Source of the DNA: Mycosphaerella arachidis
Lineage: Eukaryota > Ascomycota > Dothideomycetes > Mycosphaerellales > Mycosphaerellaceae
NCBI GenBank assembly: GCA_001297265.1
Contig: LIHB01000077.1
Span: 1-64,000 of the forward strand
Length of the DNA stretch: 64,000 nt
Reading direction: 5' to 3'
This document shows, one piece after another, positions 32,659-43,290 of the stretch. Position 1 is the first letter of the stretch. Every line of letters starts with the position of its first letter. A model generated the notes under the pieces. The model saw only the letters and a list, made by a program, of their open reading frames with translations. It ran no database searches and was not told the DNA's origin. A program made the position numbers and the translations under genes.

Positions 32659-34812
32659 CTAGGCGAGATGGCCAGCCAGCCCGAGAAATAGTGCTTGAGC
32701 CACGACTTGTGTCGCCCACAAGCCGACCTTACGAATCCGGCGATTGCGTTGCTTGTGGTCGCCAATATCGCGGACGAACGCTTCGTACGTCTCGCGGGAA
32801 AGGTCATCCAGTAGGCCGGAATCGAAGACAGTCCAGGAGCCGTCGAACTCGCTTAGTCGTTTGACGATGCGACAGCTGATTGGAATGTAATTCGAGGAGC
32901 CGCGAGAATGTGAGTTGATGTATGCCACGATGGGTCGGACGGCGGCGTTGTTGACATACGAGAGGTCCCTCGTGAAGATCGGTACACTTGCTCGGACGTC
33001 GTTCAGGTGGATGTTGATGTCGAAGACGATGAAGCGGTTGTGATTTTCGTCCTGTGGCTCTTCAGGTTTAGCCCCCTGCTGGACATGCTCAGGGCCATCG
33101 TCTCGATTGTCGATGACGTTTGAGTGGTTGCTGCCTTGCGGAACCTGAAGCGCTTGGTTCGAGACTGTCGCTTCCATGCGATCGTAGAAGTCACTCATGA
33201 CCTTGGCGATGCTACCATCTGCATCGTGTGGTAGCATGACATCTGACACGATGTCGACGTTCCCTTCTTGAATCCAGGAGAAAGGACCTTCGACACCCCG
33301 GTTGAGGTGGTCAATGTTCAGGCCTCGCAGTTCGATACGAGTATGCTTCTTCCACTGCGACGCGTCTTCTTCCATACCATCAATCAGTGGCATGCCTGTC
33401 GTCCCATGTACCTGTCTTGGATGAACATTGAACATTGCATTGTCGAACTGGCCCGACATATGATTCGCGGACAAGAAATCGTAGAAGAGCCATTGCTTTC
33501 TCAATCTTGGCAGCTCACACATGGATAAGCTGACTTGAAAGGGTCGGAAGTTCCTTGGCTGATGGACAGTCAGCAGCACGTCCTCCATCTTGAAGTTGTC
33601 GATTTCGAAATCTCCCGTGTTGTGCTCGTGACGGTACGCTTCTGGAGGTGGATCGTCTGGTTTTCGAGGTTGCACCGACGTTCGATCAAGAACACCACGC
33701 ACGCCCACAATCGACACATCTCGTAGCAGCCCTTTGCCGTTGAACCACTTGGCGAAGGATAGACTGACATCGACCTGCTTGATTGTGACGTCAAACTGGC
33801 TGTAGTTGCCATCGTCCTCATCCTCATTCTGAGGGCCATAGACCGGCCCGTCCTTCTGTGTCTCCGCGTACGCTTGCATTGCAGCTGCTGCTTCTGCTGC
33901 CGCGGTTGTGGATGAACCTTTCGTGACGGACCTCTGCCTCTTGGTGCGTTCCGGTCGACGACTCACAAACACGTTGTTGAAGCGAATCACACCATCGCCC
34001 CAGCGTGGAACGACGGCACTCTCGAAGACAACCTTGATGCCGCTGCTCTTGGTCAGGTAGTTGCCGATCCAGCCAGCCAGCGTCTCCTGCGCAAAGACTG
34101 TGTTCACGGCCCAGATGGCCAGACTGACGAACGTCGTGGTACCAATGATGAGCCAGAGGACGTGTCCCCAGAAGATCCAGCTCACGAAAGCGAAGATCTC
34201 GTCCATGGTGAATGGTCGCACACTTCGTATGGAGAACCACTTGAAGCGGATCTGGAGTCTGTGCCAGAATCCTGTTGCAGCGGCCAGGAGCTCTTCCTTG
34301 CTCGGCCGATGTAGATGCGGCAGTCGGTCGGAGAGCCAGTGGTGTGACTCTCCTGCATTCGTGCCATGATGGGCATCTTCAGTCGTCTTTGGCAGAGGTG
34401 TTGGCGGTTTGCTTCCTGGGGCGGCTTCTACTCCTCGTGCTGCCGGATTATCTACAGGGCTCTTTTGGTCACTGTTCCACCTCCTCTGCAGGACGAGCTT
34501 CGCCGTCCACGGCACTGTCGGTTCCCATGTTCGCGACCGCGTGTGCAGACCTTTCGTCCAGGCACGATCCGTTATCTCCGTCGTCACCGATCGAGGTCGT
34601 GTGAGGGGTGTAATGGCGGTTCCAGCATTGTGACTACGTGGGAGGGGTGCTGTCGCGCCAAGTCCTAACGGTATTAAGGTATGCTGAGCCCTGATGGTAG
34701 GCGCAACTACGTTCGAACATGGCGATCGTACCAGTGGGATTGCTGCAACGGGCGAACTTCCTGTGAGTTGAAGACGGATCCGCGCGACGTCGACCACAGG
34801 GCGACTCATCAT
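32659..34812 (-). CDS. MDM31: Mdm31/Mdm32-family mitochondrial inner-membrane protein
   Basis: A single exon encodes 717 residues from the ATG pair at 34807-34812. The first 110 residues are Arg/Ser/Thr-rich with few acids, a long presequence. A membrane segment at about 207-240 (FVSWIFWGHVLWLIIGTTTF) is followed by the family signature: ETLAGWIGNYLTKSSGIKVV, then FESAVVPRWGDGVIRFNNVF, and NYSQFDVTIKQVDVSLSFAK. Later conserved phrases include GLLRDVSIVGVRG, DFEIDNFKMEDVLLTV and DINIHLNDVRASVPIFTRD. A C-terminal hydrophobic stretch ends AQALFLGLAGHLA. The family maintains mitochondrial shape, nucleoid inheritance and lipid homeostasis in the inner membrane. Mdm31 and Mdm32 cannot be told apart from sequence reading alone; filamentous fungi usually carry one or two such genes. 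Confidence 0.93.
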   Translation of the reverse strand: MMSRPVVDVARIRLQLTGSSPVAAIPLVRSPCSNVVAPTIRAQHTLIPLGLGATAPLPRSHNAGTAITPLTRPRSVTTEITDRAWTKGLHTRSRTWEPTVPWTAKLVLQRRWNSDQKSPVDNPAARGVEAAPGSKPPTPLPKTTEDAHHGTNAGESHHWLSDRLPHLHRPSKEELLAAATGFWHRLQIRFKWFSIRSVRPFTMDEIFAFVSWIFWGHVLWLIIGTTTFVSLAIWAVNTVFAQETLAGWIGNYLTKSSGIKVVFESAVVPRWGDGVIRFNNVFVSRRPERTKRQRSVTKGSSTTAAAEAAAAMQAYAETQKDGPVYGPQNEDEDDGNYSQFDVTIKQVDVSLSFAKWFNGKGLLRDVSIVGVRGVLDRTSVQPRKPDDPPPEAYRHEHNTGDFEIDNFKMEDVLLTVHQPRNFRPFQVSLSMCELPRLRKQWLFYDFLSANHMSGQFDNAMFNVHPRQVHGTTGMPLIDGMEEDASQWKKHTRIELRGLNIDHLNRGVEGPFSWIQEGNVDIVSDVMLPHDADGSIAKVMSDFYDRMEATVSNQALQVPQGSNHSNVIDNRDDGPEHVQQGAKPEEPQDENHNRFIVFDINIHLNDVRASVPIFTRDLSYVNNAAVRPIVAYINSHSRGSSNYIPISCRIVKRLSEFDGSWTVFDSGLLDDLSRETYEAFVRDIGDHKQRNRRIRKVGLWATQVVAQALFLGLAGHLA

Positions 34813-35201
34813 GCGACATGCATGCTGAAGGGCTGTCTACTGTGGCACCCGGTGGAAGGATACTGCCGTTGAAAGCAGACGTCGTGGGCGATGGCACGGG
34901 CAGAACAAAACAAGCAAAGCCTCGATCTTGAAATCCACCAACTTTGCAAGTTCTCGTCAACGGCAGCTCCATGACGCGCTTTCCCCGATTCGCTCTTGGC
35001 TCGTCGGAAGCTTTGCCGCTGATCGAGCTCTAGAAGTGCATAAGCTCGGCATGTGACACTGACGCCTCAGGCCACAGGGAGCTGCCAAGCACGCACTCCG
35101 GGAGCGGCCGTTTCCTTTCCTTCACACTCTGCGAAGGAGAAAGCTGCGACGGCTTCGATCTTTCACCAAGGCTGTGTCCACCACCGATAATTACCGCAGA
35201 C
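34813..35201. promoter_or_regulatory. Shared promoter region of MDM31 and eL36
   Basis: These 389 bp separate two divergent start codons, so both upstream regions lie here. No TATA box or clear motif was identified. Confidence 0.45.
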
Positions 35202-35672
35202 ATGCCCAAGGAAGTCAAGCAGAAGTCCGGCTTGGTCGTTGGCCTCAATGCCGGCCACGTACGTCTCCGTTCTCCTGACCTCGTCGACGCAGCATTCGAC
35301 AGCGACGAGCGGAAATTTGGAACGCCCAACTAACAGCACCGCAGCAAGTCACCCCTCGCCAGCCAAAGCAGCGCATCTCGCGCATGAAGGGTCACTTGAG
35401 CAAGCGCACCGCTTTCGTCCGTGACGTTGTCAAGGAGGTCTCTGGGTATGTCGCACCTTCGATGAAGCCATTGGCCAAGCCCACCTACTTACATGCATCC
35501 CTCTCACAGCCTCGCCCCATACGAGCGCCGCGTCATCGAACTCCTCCGCAACAGCAAAGACAAGCGTGCTCGAAAGCTCGCGAAGAAGAGACTCGGAACC
35601 TTCGGCCGTGCCAAGCGCAAGGTCGACGAGATGACCAAGGTCATCGCCGAGAGCAGGAGAGCCGGCCACTAA
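35202..35672 (+). CDS. RPL36: 60S ribosomal protein eL36
   Basis: Exons 35202-35258, 35345-35445 and 35510-35672 join in phase to 106 residues, the usual length. The protein reads KSGLVVGLNAGH, then PRQPKQRISRMKGHLSKRT, FVRDVVKEVSGLAPYERRVI, LLRNSKDKRARKLAKKRLGT and a basic end with IAESRRAGH. It is a small, highly basic large-subunit protein. Introns of 86 and 64 bp interrupt a gene whose total CDS is only 321 bp, which is common for fungal ribosomal protein genes. Confidence 0.97.
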
Positions 35673-36203
35673 ATGAATGGCATGACTACGACGTGGAACG
35701 ATACCATCAAAAGCAGCGGACGGAAGGCGTACAACGGCATGGGGATAACCTGATAACCTCCGACCAGTGTAGCAAGTCTGCCTGGCTCGAGAAGGGCTTT
35801 GACAACAGCTGGGTGGCTTTCGTATCTGCGCAATCCAAAGTGCAATGAAGCCTGTTCCACCACCGTGTCATTTGCTCAGTACTTGGTACCTTCTCAATTC
35901 GTCGACGTGATGTAAAGCGTCGTTGCGACTGTCGCGCGTCGTCATGTTCTGATTTGTATGCGGCTGACCTTCGTGACTTCCCTGACTGATCTGTGCAAGC
36001 AGCTTCGTAGTGCTCGTGTCGATCTACCGGCTCGCCGAAGAAGACTAGCTTCGCGAATGGCCATTTGGTCACTATACATGGTAGGTCCGGTTTGAGTAGT
36101 CGCTAACAGCACTCTTTTCGTTTCGTATGTTTTGCAACCACCATCTCACTTCTCTTGGAACACAAGCGAGATCTCGACATCGAATTAAGGGCTCAACATC
36201 TCC
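35673..36203. other. Intergenic between eL36 and the broken BTB gene
   Basis: About 530 bp with short open frames only. No repeat or gene was seen. Confidence 0.4.
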
Positions 36204-37310
36204 ATGCGAAATACAAGCCTGCCACGACGAGTCGGACACGGCACAAGACAAGACAAGTCAAGTGAAGCAGCTCACCCGTTTGTATCGTCGCGCCTGCTTC
36301 ATGACGCACCCACTGACGGCAGCGACAGATGCTACAACCGCGAGCGCTTCTCCGACTTCACCATCATCTGTCAAGGCAATCGCTTCCCAACGCACCGGGT
36401 ATTCCGCTGGCCCCGAAGCAGATGGTTCGACCGGTGCTGCGGTGGCGACTTCTTGGAGGCCCACTCCCGCGAAGCCGAGCTCCACGAAGACCAGCCAGAG
36501 ACCGTTGAATGTATGGTCCATTTCTTTAACACTGGTAACTACTGCGATGACCACAAGGAAGACTGCACATTCAGATGCCGCCAAGGGCTGAATGCCCACG
36601 TCTATGCCACAGCAGAGAAATACGAAGTGCCAGTACTCAAGGGACTAGTACTGGAGAAGTTCAAGGAAGCTGCTAAGCCAGACGGCATGGAAGACATGTT
36701 CATTGCTACGAGAGCGGCCTAAGAGGACAGCAAACTCCACGAGGCAACTCATGACCTATGGATGGCTTGTCAACTGGATGCCATCGACCACGACTCTGTC
36801 CTGTCGGCCTTCACCGAGGCGCCAGCTTTCGTTGCGGGTCTGACCCTTCGCCTGCTTGCGAAGCGTAGACAGAGTCTTGCTTCGACGAACTTGGCTGAAT
36901 CCGACGCTCGTCATCTAGCCGTGAGATCCAAACTGGTCAGAATGCTTCTGGCTGATGGCGTGAAGCACAACGTGGATAGGACAGTCGAGAAGCAGAAGAA
37001 GGTCATTGCTGAGAGAGACGCCAAGGCCGAGAGGCTTAAGTCGGTACTCGAAGCCGCTTCAACGCTTCTCAATGAAGCCTCCGCCTGGATACTTTTTGGT
37101 TGCAGTGAACGGCGAGAAGGGGCGAGGCGTCTCCGAGACTTGAACAACAGATGTGGACGGGCTTGCTGGTTGTTTGGTACTGATGTATGGGTCAACTTGC
37201 TGATGGATAGTCTTGAATATCGGACTCCAGCTCACGAATGTTACGGCGCGTTCCGTATTGATAGGGCACGTAAACATCACCGATCGCGAGCTGCGAAGAC
37301 TGGAGCACTG
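36204..37310 (+). pseudogene. BTB/POZ-domain gene broken by an in-frame TAA
   Basis: From an ATG at 36204 the frame encodes a BTB domain of the common fungal type: ERFSDFTIICQGNRFPTHRV, a substituted middle, ELHEDQPETVECMVHFFNTG, then LNAHVYATAEKYEVPVLKGL and VLEKFKEAAKPDGMEDMFIA. A TAA at 36720-36722 ends it at 172 residues. The same frame then continues with the normal C-terminal part of this family (DSKLHEATHDLWMACQLDAI, then LSAFTEAPAFVAGLTLRLLA) and a coiled segment rich in Lys/Glu. The true end cannot be fixed, since the frame is open right into the next gene; 37310 is an estimate. The gene looks disabled by one nonsense change. Intact relatives bind partners through the BTB dimer, often Cullin-3. 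Confidence 0.7.
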
Positions 37311-37535
37311 ATATACACCAAAAAGACGATCATTCTAATCGTGGTTGGTGGCTGTTATACCACGAGTCAGTTAAAGTTCAAGCCCACAGACGTCCCTGAC
37401 ACATGTCCACCAGCTCGACTCCTCCCTTTCTACAAAGTGACGTATAACGGATCGGGACCTGCAAAACCGCTGCAAACATGTTCAATGAACTTCATCTTCA
37501 TTCCTCACAAGCTCGCAGCTCCCGGCGTCTTTTCA

Positions 37536-39170
37536 ATGGCGTCCCAAATCGAAACGGCCAGTGATGCATTGGCACTTTTGTATAAGACAGGCACCCTGAA
37601 ACAGCACAAAGAAGATGGCAATGATAAGCAGTCTCACAGTAATGGCACGAATGGAAGGACAAGCGGTAGATCATCGTTCGATGATACCAGCTCGCCGAAG
37701 ACATACGCCAATGTTTTGAAGGAAGGGGATCACCACCACAGGAATGGCACGTCACCAGGGTTGACTGACGATCGCATGATGGCCTTTGATACAGCAGGCA
37801 TTGCACCTAAACACGACCCAGAGCAGCCCGAGAACGGAGAGATCAAGCCATATCTCGACAAGGCCAAAGTGGCAAAGCTCACCAACGGCATCTTGAAGCA
37901 GGCCTACCAACAGAACGCCAAAGCTGAGTCCACAGAAGCCGTAAACGTCAACCACGTTTCCTTTGACATGTCAGCAACTGCGCACAACAGCCAGCAGCAA
38001 CGACAGCCACAACAGCCACAGTCGGACAAACAGCACCTCGAGCAACAACTCCAGAACCTCGAGAACTACATGGAGCAACGGAAACAAGAGCAGCAGGAGC
38101 GGGAAAATGACCAACGTAACAGGCAGCATGACCACGAAGAGGATGAACCACAGCAGCACGACGATAATCGTGATTACCAGGGCAATCAGGAATCAGAGCA
38201 ACAGAACGATCAAGCTGATGGAGAAAACGACGACAACGAAGGCAATAGCTACTACGATCGCGAAGCCGCTCACAATTTCACCTTCGCAGTCCTGAGGTAC
38301 AAGGCGATCTCTCATTACCCGAATCATCAACTAACCTGCCCTTCCAGACAAACCCGCGACCCAGCGTACCTCGATTTCACCATCTCCAACAACGACACAG
38401 ACTACAAGGTCAATTCCCTCATCATCAGCTCCCTGTCAACAGCCTTTCAGGAAGTCATCATGGCAGCAAAAGTAAGCATACCACCCACCACAAACAGACG
38501 CAAACGCAAGCGCCTGCATAATCAGCCCATCGGTGCAACCCCTCCGAACCCCACCCTAACCCCATCGTTCCAGGACGCCAACGAATCTCGCGTCGAGTTA
38601 AAGTCTGATGCCCCGCTCGCCGTCAAGACCATGATCGATTTCTTCAAGACGCTCAACTACAACACACCCAAAACCTTGACCCGCCTCGAGGCAGCACAGC
38701 ACCACGTTGCAGTCTTCCTCATCGCGGAGAAGTACGACATTCCCGGCCTCAGAGACTTGGCAGTCTGGCGCTTCGAGCGCCCATTCTCGGACTGGGGATA
38801 CTCTAAAGACGTCTTGGTCCGCATGCTGCCCGACCTCACACAGTTCGTCTACGCCAATACCCCAGAGAAGTGCCCGATCCGAGTGGCCCTGCTACGGATT
38901 TGGGCCAATGCCCTCCGCCCGAGGAACTTCGTGAGCGTGGACTTTGAGCCACTGGTCGACGAGTTCCCGAGCTTTGGTGCGGATATCATTCATGTGCTGG
39001 CGAGCTTTGCCAGCAGGCATGGTGGGCCGGACGCTGGGTATGATGATTATGGGAATGCGATGGGACCGGACGGGTTTGATAGTGGTCGAGGAGGAGGAGG
39101 AGGAGGAGGAGGGCCGGGACAGGGACAGGGAAGGTATCGCGATGGTGAAGATGGGTGGAATGGGGAGTAA
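37536..39170 (+). CDS. BTB-like domain protein with Gln-rich linker
   Basis: Three exons, 37536-38296, 38348-38471 and 38574-39170, give 493 residues. Both introns (51 and 102 bp) are multiples of three without stops, so a naive reading runs straight through them; clean GTACAA...TTCCAG and GTAAGC...TTCCAG borders, CTAAC sites and restored BTB continuity support splicing. The ATG at 37536 opens MASQIETASDALALLYKTG. Residues 140-250 are Gln/Asn/Asp/His-rich. The BTB-like fold follows: YLDFTISNNDTDYKVNSLII, SSLSTAFQEVIMAAK, VELKSDAPLAVKTMIDFFKT, VAVFLIAEKYDIPGLRDLAV. The tail is Gly-rich. It lies directly behind the broken BTB gene in the same frame. A nuclear or scaffolding role is possible; no specific function is known to me. 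Confidence 0.75.
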   Translation: MASQIETASDALALLYKTGTLKQHKEDGNDKQSHSNGTNGRTSGRSSFDDTSSPKTYANVLKEGDHHHRNGTSPGLTDDRMMAFDTAGIAPKHDPEQPENGEIKPYLDKAKVAKLTNGILKQAYQQNAKAESTEAVNVNHVSFDMSATAHNSQQQRQPQQPQSDKQHLEQQLQNLENYMEQRKQEQQERENDQRNRQHDHEEDEPQQHDDNRDYQGNQESEQQNDQADGENDDNEGNSYYDREAAHNFTFAVLRYKAISHYPNHQLTCPSRQTRDPAYLDFTISNNDTDYKVNSLIISSLSTAFQEVIMAAKVSIPPTTNRRKRKRLHNQPIGATPPNPTLTPSFQDANESRVELKSDAPLAVKTMIDFFKTLNYNTPKTLTRLEAAQHHVAVFLIAEKYDIPGLRDLAVWRFERPFSDWGYSKDVLVRMLPDLTQFVYANTPEKCPIRVALLRIWANALRPRNFVSVDFEPLVDEFPSFGADIIHVLASFASRHGGPDAGYDDYGNAMGPDGFDSGRGGGGGGGGPGQGQGRYRDGEDGWNGE

Positions 39171-40569
39171 AAGCGTGGGCTGAGGTGACTGATGTATCTG
39201 CGTGCAAGTAGCCGGCGTTTGCGATCAGTGAAGTCGTAGTAGTATGTATTGAGTATAGGAGTTTTCTGCTACTGAAGCAACTCTTTCCTGTCGTAAAAAC
39301 CCCCTCGACCATATCGGGATCGCTTTCCCAAAGACGGACATCAGCAATCGTCACTTACTCAAATATCCTAGCAACTCAGACCTTTCCCGCCACTGCTGTG
39401 GACAGTCGCATGCAGTCTTGGGTGAGTCGTTGCCAGGGGTATTAGCGCAAGGCCTGCCCTACCAACCCAAAATTCTCCCCAATCAGGAGGCCACCAGTCT
39501 TCGAATCGAAGGCCGATACATCACCGACACTCTGAAGCATCACTCCCAACTCTTTTCGAATCAAGCCGATGAGCTAGCTGTCTGCTTGGAGTCGTGAGCC
39601 ACGGTGAAGGGGTTGCTCATCCTTGCACTTCCTCCACGCACACGCCGGAGTCAGGACTTTCTCCAGCGTGTGGATCCACACCTTCTTGGGAGGTCGAACT
39701 TCTGTTCGGACCAGCGTCATGAGCCTCTCCATCTCCTGGTCACCGAACATTTCCGTCTTCCTCCAAGTTTTCTACCCTCGTTCGCATCGCTTCGTGCACC
39801 ACTCTTCCAGGGCATTGAGGAAGGCATTGCACAAGACCACTGTACCTAGAAGTGCTGCAGAGACGGCAAAGGGAGTTTCTGAGAAGGAAGTTCGAGGCAC
39901 GGACGTGGACGAGGGACATGTCAACGGGGTGAACGGATCGGAAGTCTTTACAAATTTGCATGTAATGTACTTGCAACATCGCGCTAAACCGTACAAATTC
40001 ATTCGTCATGATGCTCGAGCAACAGCGTATCATGATTACCACAGCCCTTCCAGCGAACCGAGAAAGAGAACGACCATGAGCAAGATCCCGACCACGGCTG
40101 GGCGGCACTTGAACAAATCCTGCTCTGACCCATTCTCCGTTCCCTCCGCCTGCTCCAGACGTCTGACTTGGACCTTGAAGCTGGTGGACCATGAGGCGCA
40201 GACCCTCATGCTGCCCCTCTATCTTGGTGGCCTTTCTTGTGGTACTCCCAGGGCTCTCCAAGCCTGTCGACGGATCGAGACCGTTTTGCGAGATCTTTCT
40301 AGGATCTGCTTGTACATCTATCGCGTTCAGCCCGATGAAATGTCCTCGTGACTGCTCTTTTGCCCTGAAGTGCTTTTCACTCTACCCCTTGTGACCTGCA
40401 CTGTCGTTCGAGCCTCGGATGCGTCCATTGAATTGTAGCGGGCTTTCGACGTGCGCTGTACGTCTTCGAAACTTTCTTGCATCCACCCTAGCTCTTAGCG
40501 GCTGCGTGGACCCGTGGGATCTTGCACTCGGCTTGAGGTTGGCTTGGGTGGGTTGAAAGATCCGTATTT
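39171..40569. other. 1.4 kb intergenic region with competing open frames
   Basis: Open frames of 170-240 codons occur on both strands at 39.6-40.35 kb, but none has a recognisable domain. One minus-strand frame near 40.0-40.2 kb contains a membrane-like stretch (VVGILLMVVLFLGSLEG), and another at 39772-40002 a second hydrophobic segment; a small spliced membrane protein cannot be excluded. Confidence 0.3.
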
Positions 40570-41500
40570 CTACTGTTGACTGCCCATATTCGTTGCTCCG
40601 TGCAGATGGCCCTCTGTATTGCTCATTCCTAGACTCCGCTTTGTCTTTTTGTCCACGCCGAAGGAGAATGCAGGAGGAGGGCTGCGAGCCGCCAGCTCTT
40701 GACGGTAGGCATTCTCAAGCTTAGCTTCCATCGGACCGTTGTGCTCGTTCGCACAGATCCTGGACCTAGGGTAAAGCGCTCGCACATGCTTGCGGCATGC
40801 GAGGCTGAAGCTTCGATCATGTCCCTCGTACTTCTGAGTTATGCTCAGCTGTGTCATAGGGCCACGCATGAAATCCCGGATCTGGATGCACCTCATGATG
40901 TGATCAACACTTGGGCCCTTTGGCCGGTGGTGATCTTGTTGTGGCATAACGAAGAGACTGGCGAGGTCTCTGAAAGACATGAGTGCTTCGAATGCGTCGT
41001 TGAACAAGTATGTCTCACCAAGACGCTCGGATGGACGAGGCGCTACCGCTCTCACATAGCGATTCGAGTCTCGAAAATATTCCTTTCCCGCACTCCTCTT
41101 GGATCTCGAGACCGAAGACCCGCATCTTTGGATATACATAAACTTGCACGAAACCAAGCCATCTGGTCAAAGTCTGCAGACAAATCTGGGGCAAACGCAT
41201 GTAGAACAACATTCTCCTAGGCAGTCGCAAGCATGCATGGGGTATTACATGAGTTTGTGCGTATGCTCGGGTCTCGGGCAGCTGCTATGAGCCAGCGCTT
41301 ACAGAAGAACCATTCCTTCTTCGACCTTCATCTTGCGCGGTTGCGCCGGGTGAAGAGGAGTGTTGTCCATTGCGGGGCTGCTCGGTGCGCGACACAATTT
41401 TGGTGTCTGCCGGCTTCGTATGCGCGTACGCGAAGATGATGTCTTGCATTTCTTGCGGGAGATCGAAGATGTGCTTCGGCCTGTTGGTCGCGCTGGTCAT
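40570..41500 (-). pseudogene. Decayed copy of the local 2EXR-like family
   Basis: From an ATG at 41500 the minus strand reads NRPKHIFDLPQEMQDIIFAY, closely matching FDLPQELQDIIFNYA of the intact copy at 42169-42951. The frame is then lost; a shifted frame (41015-41230) carries VYVYPKMRVFGLEIQEE, the counterpart of RYPKMRSLHLQLS in the intact copy, and another (40570-41157) carries a plausible C-terminal part (FNDAFEALMSFRDLASLFVM, CRKHVRALYPRSRI). At least two frame changes and several stops separate these pieces, so the copy is dead. The order of segments matches the intact gene. Confidence 0.65.
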
Positions 41501-42168
41501 GGTGACGCTGCGCGAAGACTGCTAGACCGCCGCGATTTGTGGTATGGCATCTTGGAGTGGTAGTTGATGGTCAAGATGAGATGGTCAACTCTTGCGGGCA
41601 GAAATGCCAAGACATGAGACATCGAGGCTTGACGTCAAATCACGAGGACGAGTGAACGTTCGGCATCTCGCCCAGCTACACACAAGCCGTTCGCTTGCTC
41701 AGGTGATATATGGCGGTATGCACGACCGAGTTACCACTGCGTTGCGTCACAGTGTAGTGCTCCTTTGAAGCTCGTGGCTAGACCATGACCGTGCCTGTTG
41801 ATTCGGGTGGACGACAGTAATGAACGAGATTTCCGGAGGTCCTTGATCGCAGAGCCTATTGCACGGTCTGGATGACTCCATCCGCCTGAATACCCCTCTC
41901 CCGCACACTGAGTGAGCGCACGCGATGGTCCCACACCGCAAAAATTGTGTCCCACGCTGTGGCTTTCCCTACTCTTTCTCAAGCGATCCCATGCCGCCGT
42001 TAATTTTTGAGGCGTCGGCACTGCTGAAAAGCTACTCAGACGAACGAGAACTTCGACAGCTGCTTCGTCAACGAACCCACTTCCGCCGCCGTCTCCTCCT
42101 CCGCTTCCTCAGCTCTGCTCGCTTTTGCTCCATCGGGAGCAGCCAGTAACAGATCCATCGCCGCATCT
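41501..42168. other. Intergenic between two copies of the 2EXR-like family
   Basis: About 670 bp with no gene, repeat or domain seen. Confidence 0.4.
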
Positions 42169-42951
42169 TCAACACTGCGAGGACGTACTCAGACAGACCT
42201 CTGAGCCATCGTACAGAGCCTCAACCCTCTCACGATAGTAGTAGCCCAGTCTCGGCAGTCCCTCCTCGTCGAGCTCGTACGCCACAGGATCTTTCTCCCG
42301 CGACACAAACGGCCAGGCGAGTTCCTCGACGCGCTTCAGGTTGACTTCGATCACTGCCATCTCCTCAGGTGTCTCTTGGCGGTGCTCGTTGTCGCTGCTG
42401 ACTTGCCACTTTCGGAGGCCGCTGACAGCCTTTAGGTCCTGGAACACCTCCATCTCCATGATCTGGTCGTCGCTCAGGACAACAATGTCCTCAGGGTGCG
42501 CTTCCTCCCTCCAGTCAAAGGGTGGACTGAGCTGGAGATGGAGGCTTCGCATCTTGGGGTAGCGTTCTGCCTGGAAGTAGTGCGAATCGATCGAGCTTGT
42601 GTACAGGTTCGAGCTCATAGCCTCGAGAACTCGACAGCGGCTCTTCCCGTACCCGACGGTTTTGACCGACACGACTTGGCTCTCGAGGTACACCTTCGCT
42701 GCTGTGACGAACCACTTCTTGGATATGAGCCACTCGTTGACCTTGATCTTCGCGTTCCGCACTGAGTGCTCGCCTTGTGGACTGACCATTGCTGACCGAG
42801 AGTGATGTGTACGTTGAGGTCGTGTCCGAATGAGCTCGGCCTCAGTGAGTTTGGCGGAAGCGTAGTTGAATATGATGTCCTGCAGTTCCTGTGGTAGGTC
42901 GAAGACGCGGAAATATTTGCGCAAACTGCCCTCTTCGCTGGCGTGCTCCAT
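42169..42951 (-). CDS. 2EXR-like family protein, intact copy
   Basis: A single exon encodes 260 residues. The ATG at 42951 (MEHASEEGSLRKYF) is preferred; the frame is open further upstream without a convincing start. The family motif is at about residues 16-32, RVFDLPQELQDIIFNYASAK. Then come VNEWLISKKWFVTAAKVYLE, ERYPKMRSLHLQLSPPFDWR, and a C-terminal helical segment with LKRVEELAWPFVSREKD. The lead motif resembles F-box-like/2EXR starts, and the rest has the look of beta-strand-rich dothideomycete lineage-specific proteins. Two ruined relatives lie in the same orientation at 40.6-41.5 and 48.0-48.4 kb. Function unknown. Confidence 0.7.
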   Translation of the reverse strand: MEHASEEGSLRKYFRVFDLPQELQDIIFNYASAKLTEAELIRTRPQRTHHSRSAMVSPQGEHSVRNAKIKVNEWLISKKWFVTAAKVYLESQVVSVKTVGYGKSRCRVLEAMSSNLYTSSIDSHYFQAERYPKMRSLHLQLSPPFDWREEAHPEDIVVLSDDQIMEMEVFQDLKAVSGLRKWQVSSDNEHRQETPEEMAVIEVNLKRVEELAWPFVSREKDPVAYELDEEGLPRLGYYYRERVEALYDGSEVCLSTSSQC

Positions 42952-43290
42952 GTTGGTAGTGGAGACTGCGTGCTTGGGAATCCAGAAAACTGTGCGCTCG
43001 TTATCGCGGTGAATGATCTGAAAGATTGTGTGTGTGTGATGTTCGAGTATTGGTTGGTTGGTCGATTGTGAATAGCGAGGGACTTTCATGGACGGATGAT
43101 GACTGCTCCCGAACGTGAAGATGTGTCTGCTGCAATGCGGAAAGGCGAATGCTTCGAGCACGACTTCACTGCCAGCTGGCGGCCTCTTCAGTACCATTCA
43201 CCATTCACTTGCTATCAAAAGGGTATCTTGGTTGTGTAACGCCATGCGCTATGCTTGTGGCCAACGAATGTCTCACATGCGGGCTTGCTC
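42952..43290. other. Short intergenic region
   Basis: These 339 bp hold the upstream region of the 2EXR-like gene and the 3' end of the GT23-like gene. A short TGTGTG run occurs near 43027. Nothing else seen. Confidence 0.35.

Noticed and set aside
36762..39170. An 802-codon open frame read as one large protein
   Set aside because: It joins the tail of a broken BTB gene, an intergenic stretch and a second BTB gene with two in-frame introns; splice borders and domain continuity argue for separate genes.
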